Numbered from the stretch's first letter, positions 27,513 through 35,020 are shown. The stretch is DNA of 44,216 nucleotides from an uncultured Acetatifactor sp. (GCA_947625675.1 CANQPH010000022.1:1-44216); one strand, 5' to 3'. Translations and numbers: made by a program. Notes: generated from the letters alone by a model not told the origin.

Positions 27513-28007
27513 TTCCAGAACGTGCACCTGCATGAGCCCTTCCGCCACGTCCACCTTCAGGATACACTGCTTGATGGCAGGCAAAAGAAGCTCTCTGCCG
27601 TCCGTCATCTCAATGGTATAGACATCGTTGGCCCCCGTGGTTATCACGTCCTTCAAAATGCCCACGTCCCGTCCTTCCTCGTCGACAACGTGCAGTCCAA
27701 TGAGATCCGCCACAAAATACTCGTCTTTTTGAAGCCGCACCGCATTTTTGCGGGTGACATACAAGCTTTTGCTCCGGTATTTTTCCACATCCTCGATTCG
27801 GTCCAGATCCCGGAATTTCAAAATCACCATCTGCTTGAAGAATTTGACGCCCTCAATTTCCAAGAGCCGTTCTTCCCTGCCCGTATCCAGGATCACTTCC
27901 TTCAATCGGCGGAATCTGCGGGGGTCATCCGTGGTGGGATATACCTTGACCTCCCCCCGCAGACCATGCGGAGACGTTATGATTCCTACTTGAAATCTCT
28001 CTTCCAT
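27498..28007 (-). CDS. rimM: 16S rRNA processing protein RimM
   Basis: RimM helps 30S subunit maturation and binds S19. The 169-residue protein has the N-terminal beta-barrel motif VGIITSPHGLRGEVKVYPTTDDP and the C-terminal PRC-barrel part GLHVVDEEGRDVGILKDVITTGANDVYTI ... LLPAI. It lies between khpA and trmD as in most Firmicutes. Confidence 0.96.
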   Translation of the reverse strand: MEERFQVGIITSPHGLRGEVKVYPTTDDPRRFRRLKEVILDTGREERLLEIEGVKFFKQMVILKFRDLDRIEDVEKYRSKSLYVTRKNAVRLQKDEYFVADLIGLHVVDEEGRDVGILKDVITTGANDVYTIEMTDGRELLLPAIKQCILKVDVAEGLMQVHVLEGLLD

Positions 28008-28016
28008 ATCCTCTCG

Positions 28017-28244
28017 TCAAACGATCTCCACGTCCACTCTCTTGTTTTCCTTGGATGAGGCCGCCTTCACCACGGAGCGGATTGCCTTGGCGATCCTGCC
28101 CTGCTTGCCGATGACCTTGCCCATGTCGGAAGAGGCGACGTGAAGCTCTACGATCAAACTTTTGCCCTCTTCCTTTTCCGTGACTACCACTTCCTCCGGA
28201 TGCTCCACAAGGGCTTTTGCGATCACTTCCACTAACTCTTTCAT
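28017..28244 (-). CDS. khpA: KH-domain RNA-binding protein KhpA (YlqC)
   Basis: A 75-residue single KH domain with the GKQGRIAKAIR loop (GxxG type). KhpA acts with KhpB as a small RNA chaperone in Firmicutes. Nine bases separate it from rimM; rpsP precedes it. Confidence 0.94.
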   Translation of the reverse strand: MKELVEVIAKALVEHPEEVVVTEKEEGKSLIVELHVASSDMGKVIGKQGRIAKAIRSVVKAASSKENKRVDVEIV

Positions 28245-28291
28245 TCCTTCATTAACCCTTTCTTAGTTACGATGAACTTACAATCCGGAAT

Positions 28292-28537
28292 TTATTTCTC
28301 AATACCGGCGATCTTCAAAAGCTTAGCGACCGCTTCCGTGGGCTGTGCGCCGGTCTCCAGCCATTTCTTGGCCAATTCCTCGTTCACCTTGACGGTGCTA
28401 GGGTTGGTCTTAGGATCATAGTAACCGATCTCCTCGATGAATCTGCCATCCCTGGGAGAACGAGAATCCGCCACGATGATTCTATAGAAAGGCGCCTTCT
28501 TCTGCCCCATTCTCCTCAACCTGATTTTTACTGCCAT
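28292..28537 (-). CDS. rpsP: 30S ribosomal protein S16
   Basis: S16 is an early 30S assembly protein. The 81 residues carry the conserved [40 protein letters not shown] segment in shorter recognisable parts such as RLRRMG and [14 protein letters not shown] precedes the ATG. It opens the rpsP-khpA-rimM-trmD run and is preceded by a long hairpin leader. Confidence 0.97.
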   Translation of the reverse strand: MAVKIRLRRMGQKKAPFYRIIVADSRSPRDGRFIEEIGYYDPKTNPSTVKVNEELAKKWLETGAQPTEAVAKLLKIAGIEK

Positions 28538-28582
28538 TTTCTTTTACCTCCGATTTTTGTCTTTTTGATGATTTATATTGTT

Positions 28583-28637
28583 CTGGTGTGAACCTTCTGC
28601 GGAATTCCGTGCTTCGCATCCCGCATTTGCACACCAG
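28583..28637 (-). ncRNA. Structured leader hairpin upstream of rpsP
   Basis: CTGGTGTG (28583-28590) is perfectly complementary to CACACCAG (28630-28637); inside, TGCGG (28598-28602) pairs with CCGCA (28621-28625), and a TGC/GCA tip closes the loop. The three coaxial stems lie about 45 bases before the rpsP ATG, in the ffh-rpsP gap, and do not overlap a recognisable gene. This suggests a cis-regulatory RNA, perhaps a ribosomal protein leader. Confidence 0.6.
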
Positions 28638-28758
28638 GGGATAAGGGCGTCCGCCCGTATCTTTCTTTCTAAATAAAACTAAGACCAATAAAACCAAATG
28701 CGTGTCCGATCAATGGGGAATGCCGGACCATGCCCTTTAGGCCCTGGCCGTCAGGCCC

Positions 28759-30126
28759 CTAGAAGGGGAATCTTCCTTTCCCGCCCATGCCCGGCATCCC
28801 GCCGAACATGCCCCGGCGCTTTCCGCCGCCGAACTGCTTCATCATCTTCTGGCTCTGCTCGAACTGCTTGATAAAACGGTTCACCAGGCTGATGTCCACG
28901 CCGGCCCCTCTGGCGATGCGGAACTTTCGCCGAGGATTCAATATCTTGGGGTTCCTGCGCTCATCCGGGGTCATGGACAGCACGATGGCTTCCATATGGG
29001 CCAGCTGTTTCTCATCTATCATGGACTCCAGTTCCCCGGCCTTGATCCCCATGCCCGGCAGCATCCCCAGGATGCTGGAAAGGCCGCCCATTTTGCGCAT
29101 CTGCTTCATGCTCTCCAGGTAGTCCTCGAAATCGAACTTGCCTTTTTTCATGCGGCTGGCCATGTCCCGGCCCTTTTCCTCGTCAATGTCCAGGTTCTGC
29201 TGGGCCTTGTCGATGAGGGACAGGATATCGCCCATGCCCAGGATCCGGCTGGCCATGCGGTCCGGATAGAACTGCTCCATATCTGAGAGCTTCTCTCCCA
29301 TGCCCACGTAGAGGATGGGCTTGCCGGTCACCGCCTTGATGGAAAGGGCCGCACCGCCTCTAGTGTCGCCGTCCAGCTTGGTCAGGACCACGCCGTCGAT
29401 TCCCACCTTTTCGTCGAACTGCTTCGCCACGTTCACCGCATCCTGGCCGGTCATGGCGTCCACCACCAGAAGGGTCTGGTGCACGGGAACCGTCTCCTTG
29501 ATCTCCTGCAGCTCCGCCATCATATCCTCGTCGATATGGAGACGTCCGGCGGTATCCAGGATCACCACGTTATGTCCGTTCCTTTCCGCATAGGCGATGG
29601 CTTCCTTCGCAATCTGGGCGGGCTTCACGTCCGTCCCCAGGGAAAAGACCTCCACCTCCTGCTTCTGGCCATTGATCTGCAGCTGTTCGATGGCTGCAGG
29701 ACGATAGACGTCGCAGGCCACCAACAGGGATTTCTTGCCCTTTTTCTTGAGAAGCCCCGCAATCTTGGCCGTGGCGGTGGTCTTGCCCGCACCCTGCAGG
29801 CCGGCCATCAGGATCACCGTGATGGCCTTGCCGGGCTGCAGGGCGATCTCCGTGGTCTCGCTCCCCATGAGGGAGATCATCTCTTCGTTGACGATCTTGA
29901 TCACCATTTGTCCGGGATTCAGGCCGTTCATCACGTCCTGGCCGATGGCCCTCTCCTCCACGGATTTGACGAACTGCTTCACCACCTTGAAGTTCACGTC
30001 GGCTTCCAAAAGCGCCATCCGCACTTCTTTCAGGGCGGTTCTCACGTCCTCCTCCGTCAGGCGGCCCTTGCCTCTTAAATTTTTAAATACGTTCTGCAGC
30101 TTCTCCGTTAAACTTTCAAATGCCAT
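28759..30126 (-). CDS. ffh: Signal recognition particle protein Ffh
   Basis: Ffh binds 4.5S/scRNA and signal sequences and targets ribosomes to FtsY and the membrane. The 455-residue protein has the N domain, the G domain with GLQGAGKTTATAKIAG (P-loop near residue 110), DTAGRLHID and TKLDGDTRGGAALS, and the Met-rich M domain with the RNA-binding helix region and a Gly/Met tail (FGGMPGMGGKGRFPF). Its partner gene ftsY lies on the far side of the inserted element. Confidence 0.98.
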   Translation of the reverse strand: MAFESLTEKLQNVFKNLRGKGRLTEEDVRTALKEVRMALLEADVNFKVVKQFVKSVEERAIGQDVMNGLNPGQMVIKIVNEEMISLMGSETTEIALQPGKAITVILMAGLQGAGKTTATAKIAGLLKKKGKKSLLVACDVYRPAAIEQLQINGQKQEVEVFSLGTDVKPAQIAKEAIAYAERNGHNVVILDTAGRLHIDEDMMAELQEIKETVPVHQTLLVVDAMTGQDAVNVAKQFDEKVGIDGVVLTKLDGDTRGGAALSIKAVTGKPILYVGMGEKLSDMEQFYPDRMASRILGMGDILSLIDKAQQNLDIDEEKGRDMASRMKKGKFDFEDYLESMKQMRKMGGLSSILGMLPGMGIKAGELESMIDEKQLAHMEAIVLSMTPDERRNPKILNPRRKFRIARGAGVDISLVNRFIKQFEQSQKMMKQFGGGKRRGMFGGMPGMGGKGRFPF

Positions 30127-30165
30127 CTGCCGCTCCCTCTATTCTCAAGTCCGTTGGTTCAAAGG

Positions 30166-30510
30166 TCACCACTCCCGCAAAAGTTCCCTTGACAGCTCTC
30201 TGATGCGGGCCATGCGCTCCTCCAGGGACAAAACCTTTTGTCCTCCGGCCAGTTCCTCCAGCTCCCGCAGCTTTTCCTTGGCCTCCATGAATTTTTGTAC
30301 CAGGTGCAGCTTGTCCTCATAGTCCTGCAGGATCCTGTCGCACCTCCTGATCAGGTCGTGCACGCCCTGCCTGCTGATCCCATATTCCTCGGCGATCTCC
30401 CCGAGGGACATGTCGTTAAAGACCGCTTCCTCATAAATATTGCGCTGATGCTCCGTCAAAAGCTCTCCGTAAAAATCATACAGCAGCGTATGTTCGTAGA
30501 TTTTCTCCAT
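30166..30510 (-). CDS. ylxM: SRP-associated HTH protein YlxM
   Basis: YlxM is a small sigma-like helix-turn-helix protein, encoded before ffh in Firmicutes and able to modulate SRP. The ATG at 30510 (MEKIYEHTLLYDFYGELL) has GAGGATGGG upstream, giving 114 residues. The HTH is NDMSLGEIAEEYGISRQGVHDLIRRC, shown in part as GEIAEEYGISRQGVHD. It is the first gene of the ffh operon and its promoter overlaps the left attachment site of the element. Confidence 0.93.
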   Translation of the reverse strand: MEKIYEHTLLYDFYGELLTEHQRNIYEEAVFNDMSLGEIAEEYGISRQGVHDLIRRCDRILQDYEDKLHLVQKFMEAKEKLRELEELAGGQKVLSLEERMARIRELSRELLREW

Positions 30511-30548
30511 CCCATCCTCACCCAACCCCTGCGCCGCACGCTTTGGAT

Positions 30549-30577
30549 ATCATACTATAAAAAAAAAGCGGTGTCAA
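30549..30577 (-). promoter_or_regulatory. Strong sigma-A promoter of ylxM-ffh, overlapping attL
   Basis: Minus-strand TTGACA (30572-30577), a 17-base spacer and TATGAT (30549-30554). The -35 box is the outermost six bases of the 18-bp attachment core, so insertion recreates the promoter but replaces everything upstream of it. Confidence 0.8.
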
Positions 30578-30589
30578 GTATTTTTTCTT
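30572..30589. repeat. attL core (18 bp)
   Basis: TGTCAAGTATTTTTTCTT, identical to the copy at 39315-39332. Its left flank GCGG plus the right flank of the other copy (GACACCG) rebuilds a 10-bp stem around the core. Confidence 0.88.
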
Positions 30590-30590
30590 T

Positions 30591-30606
30591 ACGAACTTTT
30601 GTTCGT
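30591..30606. promoter_or_regulatory. Perfect inverted repeat next to attL, LexA-box-like
   Basis: ACGAAC TTTT GTTCGT is a perfect 6-bp inverted repeat with a four-base loop. It contains the GAACN4GTTC core of the Gram-positive LexA (SOS) box, though the middle bases do not fit the consensus. It lies two bases inside the element and 14 bases upstream of the ylxM -35 box. Confidence 0.4.
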
Positions 30607-30702
30607 CTATTTTTGTCTTGTGTTATCTCCGCATAAAATGGGGCTTTTCCGCTTTGGGTTAATTTTATCATTGTTCGTCTTTTCGTGTCATTTCTTTTGA
30701 AT

Positions 30703-30722
30703 TTGTCACAAAATTGTCACAA
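30703..30722 (+). repeat. Left arm sites: tandem TTGTCACAA pair
   Basis: TTGTCACAA at 30703-30711 and 30714-30722, one helical turn apart and just after the integrase stop codon. The same pair in the same spacing and orientation lies near the other end of the element, which points to integrase arm-type binding sites. Confidence 0.7.
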
Positions 30723-30725
30723 ACG

Positions 30726-31940
30726 CTATGATATTTTAACCCTCTGTGCAACCTCTTCTTGCTGCCGTTTCTTGTCTTCTGTCAGATGGGTATAAGTATC
30801 CAGAGTTACGGCTGTAGATGCGTGACCTAAATTTTGAGAAACAATTTTCACATCTGCCCCAGCAGAATAGGCAAGGGTTGTATAGGTATGTCTAACCATG
30901 TGCGGACAAAAATTATCGATCTTCTCTGTTTTCCCCACTCCTTTGTTGTACTGTTCCACAATCCTATTTATCAGGCACCGGAATGCTGGTTCACTCCACA
31001 CGTTGCCGGAAGTATTGGTAAACAAAAAGCCTGATACGTATTTCTTTATATGTCCGGCATCATCCACAAGTGGCAATTTAATTACAGTTGTTGCTGCTTT
31101 CATTTTCAGCTTTAGCAATTCTCGTCTTACAACTCCATTCATTGCAACAGTACGGACAGAGGTTTTACTTTTGGGAGAAGCCACCGCCATAGTAAATCCA
31201 TAATCAGCCTTTCTATATCTGTTTATGGTCTTATCTATGCTTACTCTATTATTCTTGAAATTAACATCTTCCCACGTAAGAGCCGCCATTTCTCCGATTC
31301 TTAGACCCAAATTGAATAAAACAATAAACGCTGGATAAACGTATGAATACCTTCTATCACGCTTTACAAAATCCATAAACAAGTCAATCTGTCTTTGCTC
31401 TATAGCCGTTCTTTTTTTGCTTTCTGTCTGTGGTAACTGTATGTTCTTCGCTGGATTCTTGAGTATAATGTCATCGTCAAGAGCACACTCAAAAACGATA
31501 TTCAAGCAACTTTTCAGATTCGCCATTGTGGAATGTTTCTTTCCATGTTCCATCATTTCATTTATGACCCTCTGGCAATCTGCCTTTGTAATTTTTGTGA
31601 TTGGTTTTTTCCCTATAGTGTTTTTAATATAAGTGTTATAGTACGATTTGTAGTTCGTGCATGTTGTGGCTTTCCTGCCGCTTTTTGCGAATGTTTCCAT
31701 CCAGAAGTCAAAATAGGCGTTCAACGTCATTTTTGCGTTTCTGGTATTCAATTTGTTACCCCGATCAATCCTGCATAACAGATCATTTTCCTGTTTCCGC
31801 AATTCCACTAGGTCAAGTGCACTAATTGTTATACGCTCACCATCAATCATCTTTCGGAACATATAACGCTTATTCTTAGTGTCGAAATATTCACCCAGTC
31901 TAAGATTTCGCCCTTTATCATCTTTGCGTTTTCCCGCCAT
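30726..31940 (-). CDS. int: Tyrosine-family integrase
   Basis: Site-specific recombinase that inserts and excises the element. The catalytic residues are complete: Arg214 in LGLRIGEMAAL, His347 and Arg350 in HMVRHT, His373 in LGHASTA, and the nucleophile Tyr383 in TLDTYTH. Residues about 15-60 form an arm-binding-type N-terminal domain and about 70-170 the SAM-like core-binding domain, as in Tn916 and satellite integrases. The ATG at 31940 (MAGKRKDDKG) has GGAAGGGGG upstream; an in-frame start 63 bases further up would overlap the preceding gene more. It overlaps the preceding 63-residue gene by 23 bases and ends close to attL. Confidence 0.95.
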   Translation of the reverse strand: MAGKRKDDKGRNLRLGEYFDTKNKRYMFRKMIDGERITISALDLVELRKQENDLLCRIDRGNKLNTRNAKMTLNAYFDFWMETFAKSGRKATTCTNYKSYYNTYIKNTIGKKPITKITKADCQRVINEMMEHGKKHSTMANLKSCLNIVFECALDDDIILKNPAKNIQLPQTESKKRTAIEQRQIDLFMDFVKRDRRYSYVYPAFIVLFNLGLRIGEMAALTWEDVNFKNNRVSIDKTINRYRKADYGFTMAVASPKSKTSVRTVAMNGVVRRELLKLKMKAATTVIKLPLVDDAGHIKKYVSGFLFTNTSGNVWSEPAFRCLINRIVEQYNKGVGKTEKIDNFCPHMVRHTYTTLAYSAGADVKIVSQNLGHASTAVTLDTYTHLTEDKKRQQEEVAQRVKIS

Positions 31941-32109
31941 TTTTACCTGCCCCCTTCCTTGCAGCCACCTCATCATGTTCAATCGCTGTACTTGTGTAGT
32001 CAAAGACTATGTCAAGAATCACTGGCTTTTTGATATTCGTCACCATTCCAATCAGTGCTATCTTTTTGCGGAAAAAATCATTTTCCTGGCCAATTTCGCT
32101 TTCAATCAT
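31918..32109 (-). CDS. Small protein, paralogue of its neighbour
   Basis: Unknown 63-residue protein, overlapping the integrase start and coupled to the preceding gene by an ATGA overlap. It aligns with the 66-residue neighbour along most of its length: a QxNxFxxKxxxI pattern, then DIKxP or NIKKP, then a Tyr and Ala-rich helix and a Lys/Gly tail. A helical structure is likely. No function is recognised; position suggests a role with integrase or its control. Confidence 0.7.
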   Translation of the reverse strand: MIESEIGQENDFFRKKIALIGMVTNIKKPVILDIVFDYTSTAIEHDEVAARKGAGKNGGKTQR

Positions 32110-32306
32110 GAAGTTTGCCCCTTTCCTTTTTCCTGCTTCTCTTTATCGTAGTTAACTGCAGCTGTCACGTAATGCCGCAACTTGTCCACGGTTTCCGGGT
32201 GCTTTATGTCCATAATTGCTTGAATCATCTCCATCTTTCTTTTTAAGAAAATATTTTTCTGTTCAGCCTCAGCCAACATTTCGCTTGCGAGTGTCTGTTT
32301 TTTCAT
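32106..32306 (-). CDS. Small helical protein, tandem paralogue
   Basis: Unknown 66-residue protein, highly charged and helical (MLAEAEQKNIFLKRKMEMI ... DKLRHYVTAAVNYDK). Its ATG shares a base with the preceding stop (TAATG) and its own stop overlaps the next start (ATGA). Similar to the 63-residue product that follows, so the pair arose by tandem duplication. Confidence 0.7.
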   Translation of the reverse strand: MKKQTLASEMLAEAEQKNIFLKRKMEMIQAIMDIKHPETVDKLRHYVTAAVNYDKEKQEKGKGQTS

Positions 32307-32497
32307 TAAGATTCACCACCTTTCAAAATCTTTACGGCAGTTTCAAAACCGCAATACCATTCAAACCGTGTCACTTCCCCGATATACAAATCAAAAGCAT
32401 TTTCCAACTCTGTTAATGCCGTTCTCAAAGAATCTGGTGCACCAGTCGAATCTTCAAGGAAATCGCTGTATGCCTTCTCAATGTCTATTTTTTTCAT
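32306..32497 (-). CDS. Small acidic protein of unknown function
   Basis: A 63-residue protein from the ATG at 32497, which has AGAAAGGA upstream (MKKIDIEKAYSDFLEDS ... FEWYCGFETAVKILKGGES). It is acidic with an amphipathic C-terminal helix. First gene of the tightly overlapping four-gene string that ends with integrase. A longer reading to 32620 lacks a ribosome site. No family was recognised. Confidence 0.65.
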   Translation of the reverse strand: MKKIDIEKAYSDFLEDSTGAPDSLRTALTELENAFDLYIGEVTRFEWYCGFETAVKILKGGES

Positions 32498-32622
32498 TTT
32501 TCTTGTCCTTTCTTTTGTAAATACGGATAACAAAAAGGCATTTCCCGCATCTTTTTTAGTTGCAGAAAACACCCTGGCATGATAGAATATTTCATGCAAG
32601 GGAATTTTCTCTTGTGGCAAGA

Positions 32623-32658
32623 TAAGGATTGCAAACTTTGGTCGGGGCGCAATCCTTA
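32623..32658 (-). terminator. Hairpin at the 3' end of the ribbon-helix-helix gene
   Basis: TAAGGATTGC (32623-32632) and GCAATCCTTA (32649-32658) form a perfect 10-bp stem that includes the stop codon of the ribbon-helix-helix gene. The minus strand has no T run after it, so it may be an attenuator or processing hairpin rather than a full terminator. Confidence 0.5.
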
Positions 32659-32826
32659 TTCTTTTTTCAAAAGCAGGTCAATACCTTTTCGAATAGCTTC
32701 GCCTTTTGTTATTCCATTTTTTTCACAATAAGCTCTCAATCGTTCTTCCGTTTCTACATTCAGGCGAATGCTGTATTTTACTTCTTTAGGATTTTCCGCT
32801 TTTGGTCTGCCTGTTCGTGGACTCAC
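32656..32826 (-). CDS. Ribbon-helix-helix regulator, 56 residues
   Basis: A short gene: GTG start at 32826 with GAGGTGAT upstream, 56 residues. The beta-strand VKYSIRLNVETEERL followed by two helices (RAYCEKNGITKGEAIRKGIDLLLKK) is the CopG/Arc ribbon-helix-helix fold that binds operators as a dimer. The basic N-terminus SPRTGRPKAENPKE is typical too. It is preceded by a near-consensus promoter with an 18-bp palindrome on the -10 box, so it very likely represses itself and the integrase string behind it. Confidence 0.85.
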   Translation of the reverse strand: MSPRTGRPKAENPKEVKYSIRLNVETEERLRAYCEKNGITKGEAIRKGIDLLLKKE

Positions 32827-32845
32827 AAATCATCACCTCACTTTT

Positions 32846-32886
32846 TGCCACACATAAATTATAATTTATGCCACACAAAAAGTCAA
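32846..32886 (-). promoter_or_regulatory. Promoter with overlapping operator for the RHH-int module
   Basis: Minus-strand TTGACT (32881-32886), a 17-base spacer and TATAAT (32858-32863). A perfect 18-bp palindrome CATAAATTATAATTTATG (32853-32870) covers the -10 box, flanked by direct repeats TGCCACACA at 32846-32854 and 32869-32877. This is a textbook place for autorepression. Confidence 0.75.
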
Positions 32887-32912
32887 TACCTTTTATCACA
32901 GAAACGAAAGAT

Positions 32913-33746
32913 TTATGGATACACTACTTCTTCCTCTGATTCTTCATCTGGAAGATAATTTCCATATTTTGACAAAGAAATCACATCCCGTAAATCGGGA
33001 GCAAGTTCCGCCGCCCGCTGCCTTATTTCTTCAACGCCATTCACACCGCAAAAAAGCCGGTCTAGATTCTCCAAATCTTCGTTACTAAGTTTATCTGTTT
33101 TTTTAACGGCTCCAGGAGCATTTTCACTCCGCCATATAAGAGCCGCCTTTAAAGTGTTGGAATCTTTCCCGAAAATCTTCTTCGCTGTCGCTGCTAAGAC
33201 TATGTATTTTGAAACTCCGTTTGAAAACTCGTATTCTGGAGTGTCTCCCAAAAAGCCATCAATGAACACTTTCATTTCAGTTTTCACATTATCCAAAATC
33301 TTGACAAAAAAGCCAACATCCTTAAAATTATCAAAGCCATGTAAATTATTATCTGCTGCAAGTTTTTGAATAATTTTCCCGCCAAAGTAACAACTTCCCA
33401 TCGAAGAGGATATGGCTTCCAGTTCTTCCCCTGTTAATGGAATTTGGCATGAAATCAGAGAGTTAACAAGGCTCATAATGCTTGGAGGAACAGGGGTTGC
33501 AACCCATGCCCGTAAATCACTTTGAATATCTTCGATAAAACTATCACAGCGTGCAACAATACTTGCTCTTTCCGCCAGATATTTAGTCCTATATTTTTGT
33601 AAGTTTTTCTCACGTATTTCCTGATATGTACTCTCGTTGTAAATTTTCGCTGCTTTGGTATTTTCTGCCCGGTACTCTGAAACTAGCGCATTGACTTTAT
33701 CGGCATAAACATCAAGCGCCAAAAGAATGCTTGAAAAACGGTTCAT
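32913..33746 (-). CDS. 277-residue protein of unknown function
   Basis: No family recognised. The first 90 residues are helical and charged (probable coiled coil, for example EYRAENTKAAKIYNESTYQE). The middle (about 95-190) is more globular, with SSMGSCYFGGKIIQKL. The C-terminus is strongly acidic (DEESEEEVVYP). No signal peptide or membrane helix. RBS GGGGG precedes the ATG. It sits downstream of the small-terminase-like gene, the place where satellites keep phage-interference or packaging genes, but no such role can be shown here. Confidence 0.75.
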   Translation of the reverse strand: MNRFSSILLALDVYADKVNALVSEYRAENTKAAKIYNESTYQEIREKNLQKYRTKYLAERASIVARCDSFIEDIQSDLRAWVATPVPPSIMSLVNSLISCQIPLTGEELEAISSSMGSCYFGGKIIQKLAADNNLHGFDNFKDVGFFVKILDNVKTEMKVFIDGFLGDTPEYEFSNGVSKYIVLAATAKKIFGKDSNTLKAALIWRSENAPGAVKKTDKLSNEDLENLDRLFCGVNGVEEIRQRAAELAPDLRDVISLSKYGNYLPDEESEEEVVYP

Positions 33747-33759
33747 TTAATCACACCCC

Positions 33760-34017
33760 CTATAATAAGTTTGAAAAATCCTGGTCATTGCATTCCATAG
33801 GCACTGGAATGAATGGACTCAAAGCTGCTTCATCAATAACTTTGTTTTTTGTTGCCATTGCCACTTTTTTTGCAATTTCTTCTGCCATATTCTCATCATT
33901 CCCATGCCTGTTAGGCTTATCGAAAACAATTCCCCCACGGCTCCGATCAAACTTAGCTTTTGTAAATTCTTCCTTTTTTCGTAAGGGTTTCCCATCAATT
34001 CCGTTTGCAATAAACAT
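33760..34017 (-). CDS. Small basic protein of unknown function
   Basis: An 85-residue protein starting at the ATG whose first base overlaps the stop of the preceding gene (TGATG), with AGGAGG upstream. The N-terminal part is basic (GKPLRKKEEFTKAKFDRSRGG), then comes an Ala/Lys helix and an acidic end. No family recognised; part of the terS-linked operon. Confidence 0.65.
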   Translation of the reverse strand: MFIANGIDGKPLRKKEEFTKAKFDRSRGGIVFDKPNRHGNDENMAEEIAKKVAMATKNKVIDEAALSPFIPVPMECNDQDFSNLL

Positions 34018-34238
34018 CAAAAATTCCTCCTTTCAATTTCATCTATTTTTTGCTTGATAAATGAAGTAGTCCTATCAATACATTTTTGCAGTAAATCAGC
34101 ATACTTCTGCATCTCTCCTTCGTCAAAATTATTGCACATAATAGAACAACTTTTGCATATCAGATCTGCTGCCTGTCCTGCAACTAACTCACTAATTCGC
34201 TCGACATCATTTTTAGAATCAAGATTCCAACCATTCAT
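34017..34238 (-). CDS. Small helical protein, Cys-rich
   Basis: A 73-residue protein with GGAGG eight bases before the ATG. Four Cys residues (two in CKSCSIMC) and two long helices are visible. The cysteines do not form a standard zinc motif. Stop overlaps the next start. Function unknown. Confidence 0.65.
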   Translation of the reverse strand: MNGWNLDSKNDVERISELVAGQAADLICKSCSIMCNNFDEGEMQKYADLLQKCIDRTTSFIKQKIDEIERRNF

Positions 34239-34273
34239 TTTTCATACCTCCAATCTTTTACAATCGCAAAATT

Positions 34274-34792
34274 TTAAAAATTAGGTTCCGGGCCATCTGC
34301 AATCTCCATAATTTCACTTATTTCATTTTCGTTAAGCATTTCTTCTCTGCTATTCCTCGGGATTCTTCCACCATTAACTTCCGTTGGTTCAATAGCAAAC
34401 GAATCTCTATACTGCCCCCAATTTTTCAACAAAAAAATTCCACTTGCCGGGAAAATAGTTCCGTTTAGCGTTGCCTGTTCAACAAATGCAATTATAAGCG
34501 TTTTTGCCTCTTCGATGATCTGCTGGCGCCGCTCGGAACAGCCAATTCCTCTTGACCACTTCCAAAAAGTTTGCCTTGAAACCCCAAGGGAAACAGCACA
34601 AGCCTCAAAACCCGGACGAATTGCAGAACGTCCGCAGAATTCAAAGTAATCATGAATCCTTGCCTCCACTTCATCATCCGTCCTTGGAACTCCTTTTGAA
34701 TGTAATTCCATTAAGCTATTCACTATTTCACGCTTTTTATCTTGTGGTACTTTTTCCAAATCAATGTTTGGAAGAGCTCTGCCTTTTGCCAT
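34274..34792 (-). CDS. Small terminase subunit-like protein (gp3 class)
   Basis: The product has an N-terminal linker, a helix (DDEVEARIHDYFEFC), a helix-turn-helix (EACAVSLGVSRQTFWKWSRG, about residues 60-80), a helix with RRQQIIEEAKTLI, and a segment GTIFPASGIFLLKNWGQYRD. This order matches small terminases of the P22 gp3 type, which recognise the pac site and load the packaging motor. No large terminase is encoded nearby, which fits a satellite that redirects a helper phage. ATG at 34792 has AGAGGTG upstream. A plain HTH regulator is the alternative. Confidence 0.75.
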   Translation of the reverse strand: MAKGRALPNIDLEKVPQDKKREIVNSLMELHSKGVPRTDDEVEARIHDYFEFCGRSAIRPGFEACAVSLGVSRQTFWKWSRGIGCSERRQQIIEEAKTLIIAFVEQATLNGTIFPASGIFLLKNWGQYRDSFAIEPTEVNGGRIPRNSREEMLNENEISEIMEIADGPEPNF

Positions 34793-34849
34793 TATTTCAC
34801 CTCTTTTCCTCAAAAAATGCTTTTTATGACGTAAACCAAATGCGCAAAG

Positions 34850-35020
34850 TTACTTTTTGTCCATCTTCGAATCCTCTGTTTGTTTTTTAACTCTTTTATT
34901 CGCCTTTTCATCTAATAAGGAGTAGGCTTCTGCAGGCGGCCGATATCGGCTTCCAATCTGTCTCCGCACAAAATTATTCCAAATTGGCATATCGCCGCCA
35001 CTTTCATTTTTCGCTAACAT
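34850..35020 (-). CDS. 56-residue protein of unknown function
   Basis: Short gene with AAAGGATGG before its ATG at 35020 (MLAKNESGGDMPIWNNF ... EDSKMDKK). Basic, with a conserved-looking middle VRRQIGSRYRPPAEAYSLLDEKA. It lies between the iteron array and the small-terminase-like gene and looks like the first gene of that operon. No family recognised. Confidence 0.6.
   Translation of the reverse strand: MLAKNESGGDMPIWNNFVRRQIGSRYRPPAEAYSLLDEKANKRVKKQTEDSKMDKK

Noticed and set aside
28482..28697. 71-codon minus-strand frame upstream of rpsP
   Set aside because: It runs over the hairpin leader and into rpsP in another frame, with no ribosome site or domain.
30500..30620. tRNA or tmRNA gene as the integration target
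   Set aside because: No cloverleaf or CCA-end sequence was found at either end; the core lies in a terminator/promoter instead.
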